NCBI GenBank assembly: GCA_033557465.1
Contig: CM066040.1
Span: 329,424,297 to 329,488,296 of the forward strand
Reading direction: 5' to 3'
Length of the DNA: 64,000 nucleotides
From: Ichthyophis bannanicus
Taxonomy: Eukaryota > Chordata > Amphibia > Gymnophiona > Ichthyophiidae
Shown piece by piece: positions 54,353 to 61,684 of the stretch; positions within the stretch are counted from its first letter, which is position 1, and every line of letters starts with the position of its first letter. The position numbers and the translations under genes were made by a program. Below the pieces are notes generated by a model. The model saw only the letters and a program-made list of their open reading frames with translations. It was not told the DNA's origin and ran no database searches.

Positions 54353-55906
54353 CGAGATGCCTCTGGCCTTGCCCTCGAGGATTCTGCACCGGCAAAATTA
54401 CCCCGGCGGGAGGCTTCGGCTTCTAAAGCATCATCATCAGGGTTCCAGGGCGATCTAGATGGCGTGGTCTCAACAGATCTTCTGGTGCCATGCTCTGGGA
54501 TATCGGTGGCCTCCACCGGTACCGACTTCCAGGCATTGGCAGCGTCAATGGATCAGAGGATTCTGTCCATGGAACGCAGTCTGGTGGCTTTCCTTGTGGC
54601 ATCGACGCCCGTGGTACTGCAACAGACTACTCCGCAGGTACCGGCTCCGGTATCGCCATCGGTACTGATTCCGGTACCGGTGGCATCGGCATCGGTGTCA
54701 GCCATGCCGGTACCCTGCCCTCTGCAGCCCTCCGGTACCGATACCCCGGTACCGATGATTCCCGATACCGACCCCGGTCGGTACGGGTATCGGGCTGTGC
54801 AAGAGCATCCCGACAGACGATACTTTGATTCCTCTGATGACTCTGAGGATTCTGAAGAGTCTGTCGATGCAGCGATGCTTCTTCCACAGGAGGAGTCCTC
54901 TCCTAAACGAAGGATGTCTCCTCCAGAGGACTTGTCTTTTCAAGACTTTATCAGAGAGGTGGCCCGGGGTCTCTCTATTACAGTAGCCCCAGAGTCAGAG
55001 CCTAGAGCTAAGGAGTTAGATATTCTACAATATCCTAAAACTCCTAAAGAGGCAGCTACCTTGCCTATTCATGAGATTCTGTATGATCTCATGTTAAGGA
55101 TGTAGGAAGCACCTCTAACCACCTCTCCTCATTCTCGCAGGTTGGACACCATGTATCGTGTCCCTCCTTGTCCTGGTTTCCATAAAACTCAGCTTCCTCA
55201 CCACTCTATTGTGGTTGAGTCTGCAATGAGAAAAATTAGAAGTGCCAAGAGACATGCCTCTAATCCTCCAGGACGTGAATGTAGAACCCTGAATGCTTTT
55301 GGTAGAAGAGTCTTCCAAGCTTCCATGCTTGCTGCGAGAATTAATTCTTAAAGTCTCTACATGGGAATGTTCTTAAAAGACGTCACTGACCATTTGCAGA
55401 CTTCAAGTCCTTTTATGTCTGACAATAAAAGGCAAGAATTTCTCTCTGGGCTCAAACATGCTCAGGATATCTCCAAATTCTCCAACCGTGCAGCTTTCGA
55501 CTTCTTTGAATGCGTAAGCAGAGCTTCAGCTATAGCTATAAGTGCACGTAGGATTGCTTGGCTTCAAGCATCTGATTTGGAGACCTGGGTCCAAGATGAA
55601 TTGGGAAATATCCCTTGTACAGGTGAGAATCTGTTTGGTAAGGATTGGCAAGCAAAGGCCAATCAGATGGATGCTGAAAATTCTGCTTTGGATAGACTAT
55701 CCAAATCTACAGCTGCTCCTGCTAAGAAAAGGTTGTTCAAGAAAACACCTTTTTCTAAAAAGGGAAGATCCTATCCTGCTTATAGTCAGAGAGCATCTTC
55801 TGCAGCTCAGTTCCCTTCCAAACGTCAGCAATCCTCCAAACAGACCAAGGCCAAGGCTGCGAGGTCTGCTCCAGCCCAGCAGTCTCAGCCCCCTCAGGGC
55901 CTTTGA
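54353..55906 (+). pseudogene. DIRS gag-like protein (D3), two nonsense codons
   Basis: One frame throughout. Pro/Val-rich region with repeated PVP/TDT words; DRRYFDSSDDSEDSEESVD; LSFQDFIREVARGLSITVAP; TMYRVPPCPGFHKTQLPHHS; GRRVFQASMLAARI; LYMGMFLKDVTDHLQTSSPF; RIAWLQASDLETWVQDELGN; and a basic tail (KKRLFKKTPFSKKGRSY). Stops: TAG at 55103 (probable Trp) and TAA at 55349 (probable Gln). The N-terminal Cys/His cluster is missing because of the deletion after 54351. The final stop is at 55904. The frame matches D2 gag along its length. Confidence 0.85.
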
Positions 55907-56640
55907 CTTTCTGCTAGAGAACTTAGCCTTCCTGGCTCTAGAAGGACCAGAGCCCTCCACCATTCCAGGAAGGTTATGTCACTTTGCTCCCAGATGGGGA
56001 CAAATCACAGCACAGCATTGGGCACTCTCCATCATAAGAGAGGGGTACAAACTTCATTTTTCCAGCTTGCCCCCTCTCACAAGAGTGCACCAGTTCAGTT
56101 CTCCAACCTCCCTCCTCAGCCTATTAGAGCAGGAGGTTGCCACTCTTCTAGCCCAAGGGGCAATAGAGGAAGTGCCTTCTCAACAACAAGGCACAGGGTT
56201 CTACTCCCCCTATTTTCTTATCCCAAAGAAAACAGGGGGCTTCAGACCCATTTTAGATCTCAGAGAGTTGAACAGATTCCTAGTCAAAGAAAAATTCAAG
56301 ATGGTTTCTTTAGGAACTCTGCTGCCATACCTTCAGAGTCAGGATTGGCTTTGTTCTCTAGATCTCAAGGATGCGTACACTCATGTTCTCATCCATCCAA
56401 CTCACAGAAGGTTCCTTTTCCAGGAGAAGCACTATCAATACAGAGTGCTCCCCTTTGGCCTGGCCTCTGCACCAAGGGTGTTCACGAAATGCATGGCAGT
56501 GGTTGCTGCTTTTCTGCGCACCCTGGGAATATTTGTCTTCCCCTATCTGGACGACTGGCTCATTTGAGCTCCCACTCAATCAGAGGCCAAGACTGCTCTA
56601 ACCTGCACAATGCGTATCCTTCAATACTTAAGGCTGGTAA
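55870..56640 (+). pseudogene. DIRS reverse transcriptase, first part (D3)
   Basis: The frame (open from 55542, overlapping gag) gives HFAPRWGQITAQHWALSII, EQEVATLLAQGAIEEVPSQQ, GFYSPYFLIPKKTGGFRPIL, SLDLKDAYTHVLIHPTHRRF, YRVLPFGLASAPRVFTKCMA and IFVFPYLDDWLI with the YLDD active site. A TGA at 56565 replaces a probable Arg; reading continues APTQSEAKTALTC to the insertion at 56641. The RT resumes at 58296. The RT frame overlaps the gag end in a different phase, an arrangement seen in DIRS elements. Confidence 0.88.
56630..56640. repeat. Target-site duplication of the HAL1-like element (5' copy)
   Basis: AAGGCTGGTAA here and at 58285-58295 after the poly(A). DIRS sequence continues across it. 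Confidence 0.85.
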
Positions 56641-56838
56641 AGCATCTGGCGGCGCCTACCCCTGATGTCACATCTGGTGGCGCCTACCCCTGACGTCATC
56701 ACCCTGGGTTTAAAGCCGCTACCTTAAGCGGTACGCGGAAGCGGTCGCGTTCTAAAGGGGCGCGTTATGAAGGGGCTTGCTCCTTATGCGCTCCTTTTGC
56801 GCCCGAGGAGCGTGAGAGCTGGCCAGTAAGTTTGAAGC

Positions 56839-58058
56839 ATGGGTAGACGGAGGAAGCAACCTCTAAATGTGAGTACTGAGAATCCTACCAAAGCTGTAAA
56901 AATATCTGGCCCTATGGATCGTCATCTGGTTTCTGTGAATGGTAAGGAGGGGGAGGCCGGTCCTGTAATCCCCACTCAGCTCCTCAGTCATGACTCCTCA
57001 TGTGTTTCGGGGGTTAGTATCTCTTCCCCCTCTGCTGCCGCTGTTAGTGCTGGTCCCGTTACATCCTCTCCAGCGAGGAGGGTTGCGCCTCTGCAATTGG
57101 ACTTATCATCTGCTTTATCTGCCTCCGGACCTGTGTTGGATTCTGGGAGGGTTGCTCTGCCCCGGATCTTATCAGTTCCCAAGAGTCCTGCATTGGAGCG
57201 ACGGGACGGTGTTTCCTTGTCAGGGGACCCAAAGGATGTTTCTCTTTCAGATATTTGGACTGTGCTTTCTCGGATAGAGTCTTCTCTGAGTTCCGTTGTT
57301 GTTCAAATGTCGGACTTCACTAAAGACTCTGTAGCTAATTTTATTCAACATAATTCTCAGATTGAAGAGTTGGGGGAGCGATGCCAAAAATTGGAAGCCC
57401 AGTGTAAAGTGTTACAAAGTTCTTCATTGTCTTTTATGAAAGATAGTCTTATTCTTCATGCTCAATATGAGTTGTTGGAGAATAGTATGCGTGCCTTGAA
57501 TTTACGTTGTATAAATTTTCCTCGCACACAGTTTTTATCCCCCCAGATATTGTTGGATAAGTATTTGATTGATATTTTGGGATATCGGGAGGATAATAAA
57601 CCGTCTGTGACTAAAGTGTTTTATATTCCCTCTAAAGGGTCTTCTGACCTGGGAGGTTCTGATGAGCCTGTTTTACCTCGGTCTCAGGAGTCCCTTAATC
57701 TTTCGGAGTTTCTTGAGTCTTCTCAAGATAACATTCCTACTAGGGCTACCCTTTTGGTGTCTTTCGCTTCCGAACTTGATAAAAATGCTGTGATGCATTT
57801 ATATTTTCTCCATAAGACATCTATCTTTTGTGGGGGGAGGGTGAACATCTTTCCCGATGTCTCCAGGAAAACTCAACTAAAGCACAGGGCTTTTTTGATG
57901 TTAAAGCCACGCGTTTTGGCGCTTGGTGCCACTTTTTTCTTAAATTTCCATGTAAGTGTTTAGTTACCTATCAGAGCACCAAGTATGTTTTTCTGGAGAC
58001 CTCGGCATTGGAGTCCTTCCTCCAATCTAAGGGTCCACCGATTTCCTCAAATGTTTGA
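56839..58058 (+). pseudogene. L1-type ORF1 protein (K family), one late frameshift
   Basis: ATG at 56839 begins MGRRRKQPLNVSTENPTK. Residues 1-130 are Ser/Pro-rich and presumably disordered; 135-215 form a likely coiled coil (SDIWTVLSRIESSLSSVVVQ, QIEELGERCQKLEAQCKVLQ). Then an RRM-like part (LLENSMRALNLRCINFPRTQ) and the C-terminal region (LLVSFASELDKNAVMHLYFL, VNIFPDVSRKTQLKHRAFL). A one-base shift near 57940 ends the first frame at 57963; the next frame supplies FFLKFPCKCLVTYQSTKYVF and ends at 58058. About 405 codons. Similar in plan to L1 ORF1p; it binds RNA by family knowledge. Confidence 0.82.
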
Positions 58059-58284
58059 TTGTTTCAGTAGTAGATTAGTTATAAAAAAGAGTTTAGATAT
58101 AATTTGAGTTGGCTTCCTCTCTCTTGTATACTCCTCTTGATGTGGACTTTTATATGGATGCTTTTTTTTTGTTTGTTGTTTTTCTTCTTGCTGTGAAGTG
58201 TATTAGTTATTAGTGGAGCGTCTGTATTTTACTTGAAATTTCCTAATAAATGAAATTTTAAACTTGAAAAAAAAAAAAAAAAAA
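58059..58284 (+). terminator. 3'UTR, AATAAA signal and poly(A) of the HAL1-like element
   Basis: Short T-rich UTR ending CCTAATAAATGAAATTTTAA, then about 20 A. It directly follows ORF1, where an L1 would have ORF2. Confidence 0.75.
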
Positions 58285-58295
58285 AAGGCTGGTAA

Positions 58296-59475
58296 TAAAC
58301 ATCCCAAAATCCAATTTGATCCCTACTCAGTCCCTGGAGTTTATAGGGGCATTGCTGGATACCACAAAGGCAAGGGCCTTTCTTCCCCAGGCCCGCTGCC
58401 TTCGCTTGATGCAGTTAGCTTCTCAAGCACAGTTGAAACCCCTACTAACTGCTCGAGAGATGTTACAGTTGCTAGGCCATATGGCTTCCACCGTTCATGT
58501 GGTACCATATGCTCGCCTTCACATGAGAGCAGCTCAGTGGACTTTATCCACCCAATGGACCCAGGCATTAGGCTGCCTGTCAGACAAAATAGCAAACACA
58601 AGTCGCCTCATTTTGTCCCTCCAATGGTGGAAGTCCCCTCAAAACCTCTTGCTGGGGTGTCCTTTTCAACAGCCTTTACCCCAGGCAACTCTTACAACAG
58701 ATGCTTCTCCAATGGGCTGGGGAGCTCATCTTCAGGACCTCTCCACCCAGGGCATCTGGTCCCCACAGGAGACTTGTCTCCACATCAGTCTTTTGGAATT
58801 CAGAGCAATCTTCCTTGCTCTACGGGTTTTCCACACCCTGCTCAGCCACAAGACAGTCCTTATCCACACGGACAATCAGGTAGCCATGTTCTACCTAAAC
58901 AAGCAGGGGGGAACTGGCTCTCTGTCGCTTTGCAACGAAGCTCTGCGACTATGGGCCCTCGCCAGAGAGCATCACATTCATCTTCTGGCAATCTATCTTC
59001 CAGGGGTTCAAAACTCTTGGGCAGACAGACTCAGTCGAGTTCTGCTTCCACACGAGTGGTCCCTACATATGGACCAGGTGTCAAACATTTTTCAAATTTG
59101 GGGAACCCCGGACATAGACCTCTTTGCAAGTCCGTGGAATGCCAAACTTCCCCGGTTCTGTTCCAGAACTCCGGCTCAGGGGGCTCAGGCAAGGGATGCT
59201 TTCCTCCTTCACTGGGGTCAAGACTTCCTGTATGCCTTTCCACCCATTCCCCTAATTCCCAAAACCCTATTCAAGCTCAGAGAGACAGAGGCCACATGAT
59301 TCTCATAGCTCCACATTGGCCACGGCAAGTGTGGTACCCTCTGCTTCTACATCTCTCTCAAGCTCCCTCCCTAGAGTTAGGGTCTGCTCCAGACCTCCTC
59401 TCTCAAGAGGACGGAAAATTGTGGCATCCCAATCCCCAGTCTCTGCATCTCGCGGCTTGGTTGCTGAAGGCCTAG
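58296..59475 (+). pseudogene. DIRS RT end and RNase H (D3)
   Basis: The frame 58316-59299 continues RT (SLEFIGALLDTTKARAFLPQ), the linker (LLGHMASTVHVVPYARLHMR, LQWWKSPQNLLLGCPFQQPL) and RNase H: LTTDASPMGWGAHLQDLSTQ, HISLLEFRAIFLALRVFHTL, VLIHTDNQVAMFYLNKQGG, LPGVQNSWADRLSRVLLPHE and IDLFASPWNAKLPRFCSR. A one-base shift near 59290 moves to GHMILIAPHWPRQVWYPLLL and the stop after LAAWLLKA. RNase H catalytic Asp/Glu/Asp positions (TDAS, LLEF, HTDN) are visible. This and 55870-56640 form one protein split by the HAL1-like insertion. Confidence 0.88.
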
Positions 59476-59501
59476 ATCTCCAGGATCTTCCTCTTTCTCA
59501 A

Positions 59502-60172
59502 CAAGGGTGTTGAAAGAACTGAAATATGAGATTGAAGACCTGCTATCAGTAATCTGTGAACTATCATTAAAATCTTCTCTAATACCTGAAGATTGGAGGA
59601 TCGTCAATGTAACACCAATTTTTAAAAAGGGTTCCAGGGGTGATCCGGGAAACTACAGACCTGTGAGCCTGACGTCAGTACCGGGAAAAATGGTAGAAAC
59701 CATCATAAAGATTAAAATTACTCAGCATGTAGATAGTCACAACCTAATGGGAGACAGCCAACATGGCTTTAGACAAGGAAGATCTTGTCTTACTAATCTG
59801 TTATGTTTTTTTGAAGGAGTGAATAAACAGGTGGACAAAGGTGAGTCGGTTGATATTGTGTATCTGGACTTTCAGAAAGCCTTTGACAAGGTCCCTCATC
59901 AGAGACTTTTGACAAAACTAGAGTCATGGGATAGGAGGCAGTGTACTATTGTGGATCAGGAACTGGTTAAAAGATAGAAAGCAGAGGGTAGGGCTAAATG
60001 GCCAATTTTCCCAATGGAGAAAGGTGAATAGCGGTGTACCCCAGGGATCTGTGCTGGGTCCGCTGCTTTTTGACATATTCATAAATGACCTGGAAAGTGG
60101 AATAACGAGTGAGGTTATCAAATTTGCAGATGACACAAAACTATTTAAAGTTGTTAAAACCCAAGAGGATTG
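59502..60172 (+). mobile_element. CR1 family A copy A8, 5'-truncated, cut by H
   Basis: Starts AAGGGTGTTGAAAGAACTG (the RT region) directly after D3 and runs to TTAAAACCCAAGAGGATTG, where element H begins. The 3' part is expected beyond the window. Confidence 0.9.
59507..60172 (+). pseudogene. CR1 RT segment (A8)
   Basis: First frame (59507-59977): [60 protein letters not shown] and [19 protein letters not shown]. Next frame (59949 on): [20 protein letters not shown] and [20 protein letters not shown]. There is one shift at about 59920-59950. Near-identical to A3 and A6. It ends at the L1-like insertion. Confidence 0.88.
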
Positions 60173-60303
60173 GAGGCGGAGCCTGGTGCAGAGCAGGACG
60201 GCTGTGTAGAGTGGAGCTCCGGCGGGGCCTAATATTGAATCCGGCGATTGTGCCTACTTTTGGAGTGCAAACGAAGCGCCAGCAGCTGTAAAGGAGCACT
60301 GAG

Positions 60304-61152
60304 ATGTCCGTCTCTAAGCCGGCCCGCTTGGATTTCACCGCGGGTCAGAGCGGGAGTGTGAAGAGGTCTAAGACGGAGCCGCCGTCTCCGCAAAAGATGG
60401 CGGCTATGCGTGAGACTCCCGATGCTCTCCAGGAGTTGTTGGTGGAGGTGCGCGCTATTAAAATGATCGTGACGGCGAATAGTGAGTCACTCTCTGCAGT
60501 GCAAGAGGAGATTGGTAGGCTTAAAACCAACTTTGAGACTCTTAATCTGAGACAAGAGCAAATGGAGCAGAAGGTGGCTGTGCACGAGGAGCGCTTGAAG
60601 GCAGTCAGTAAACAGGCCAAGCAGATTCAACAACTGCAAAGAGAGCTGGAGGACAATAATAATCGCTCCCGAAGGAATAACATTCGTATTGTTGGAGTGC
60701 CTGAGGGGGCTGAAGGGAAGGATATCTACGGCTTTTTGCTCAAAATGATCCCTGCAGTGTTAAAGCTTGTGTTTGACATGCCTTTTGAAATAGAGAGGGC
60801 GCACAGGGTTCCCTCGCAGGTATTCCCTAACAGCACTAGGCCTCGGCCGATTATACTGAAGGTCCTACGTCATCAACAAGTACTCAGAATCATGGAGGCT
60901 GCGCGTTCCCGATCTCCAACTGAGTTCGAAGGGCATAAGTTGCTGTTTTTCCCGGATCTAGCCAAAGTGACTGTGGAAAAGAGGAAGCGCCTCCTGGAAC
61001 TATGGCCCCGACTGCAGTGGCTGCAAGCGCGATTCGAGTTGCTTCATCCGGCGAGAATGAGAGTCACCCTCCATAACAGCACGCGTACCTTTGAGGATCC
61101 GGATGCTTTGCTGGCCTTCATTGATGAGAGAGAGCAGGAGCTGATGCGTTGA
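60304..61152 (+). CDS. L1-type ORF1 protein (H), intact, 282 aa
   Basis: ATG at 60304, stop at 61150. Residues 1-40 are basic (KPARLDFTAGQSGSVKRSK). About 45-125 is a coiled coil (ELLVEVRAIKMIVTANSESL, IGRLKTNFETLNLRQEQMEQ), the trimerisation region of L1 ORF1p. The hallmark NNRSRRNNIRIVGVPEGAEG starts the RRM-like domain, which has ERAHRVPSQVF and RPIILKVLRHQQVLRIMEAA. The C-terminal domain has EFEGHKLLFFPDLAKVTVEK and LHPARMRVTLHNSTRTFEDP. The protein packages its own RNA and acts as a chaperone in target-primed reverse transcription. Size is within the L1/Tx1 range, and no defects are seen. Confidence 0.92.
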   Translation: MSVSKPARLDFTAGQSGSVKRSKTEPPSPQKMAAMRETPDALQELLVEVRAIKMIVTANSESLSAVQEEIGRLKTNFETLNLRQEQMEQKVAVHEERLKAVSKQAKQIQQLQRELEDNNNRSRRNNIRIVGVPEGAEGKDIYGFLLKMIPAVLKLVFDMPFEIERAHRVPSQVFPNSTRPRPIILKVLRHQQVLRIMEAARSRSPTEFEGHKLLFFPDLAKVTVEKRKRLLELWPRLQWLQARFELLHPARMRVTLHNSTRTFEDPDALLAFIDEREQELMR

Positions 61153-61684
61153 TGTCTCTGGAGCGCTGGCTCTTTTGTGGACCTTTGCTGTGGTACTGAG
61201 ACTGTGTGCTGCACGGGGGGGGGGTTGCGGGAAGGAGACTCTGTGCGGCCTTGCCCTGTTGGGTTACTGCTGCTGGAAATGTATATGTATGTTGAGAGTG
61301 ATTTATCTATATTGGTGATAATGTGAACGTAATTTGCAGTAAGGGAATGGGATTTGTAATGTTTTGGAGGGCACAATCCATTAGGTGCTTTAAGGGGGAT
61401 GGCTCCCCGCACATGTTCTGCCTGCGTGGGTTCACCCGGTTGGTTTTTGGGTTCTCTCCCCTCCCTAAGTTCCACCATGCTTGGGTGTGTCTGCAATATT
61501 TGGTGGTGGTTTTGCAGTGTCACTATGGATGAGATAGGATGTGCTAGGATTTGGAGTGTGATGAGGGCGATAGATGCTAGATGGGTAATGAATGTATGTG
61601 TGTGTTTGATTAGAGAGCCTATTGGGCATAGCTATAACCACAATTTGGTACAGTGGGTAAGGATTAATATACATCTACTGGGGT
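61153..61684 (+). other. Inter-ORF spacer of H
   Basis: 532 bases with a run of ten G near 61217-61226 and GT-rich sequence. No supported gene; the short frames on either strand lack motifs. The ORF2 ATG follows at 61685. Confidence 0.6.

Larger units (their letters stand above)
56641..58284 (+). mobile_element. ORF1-only L1-like element (HAL1-like), K family
   Basis: 1.64 kb: GC-rich 5'UTR (56641-56838) with two GGCGCCTACCCCTGA(T/C)GTCA repeats, ORF1, a short 3'UTR with CCTAATAAATGAAATTTT and a poly(A) of about 20 bases. An 11-bp target duplication flanks it. There is no ORF2 at all, yet 5' and 3' ends look complete. It must have been mobilised in trans by an L1-type RT. Confidence 0.85.
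54194..59501 (+). mobile_element. DIRS1-like element D3, interrupted and 3'-cut
   Basis: Left terminus, then an internal deletion (54352 joins directly to mid-gag), gag, RT and RNase H. A HAL1-like element interrupts it at 56641-58284. CR1 A8 meets it at 59502 just after the recombinase start, so recombinase, ICR and right terminus lie outside or are lost. Confidence 0.88.
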
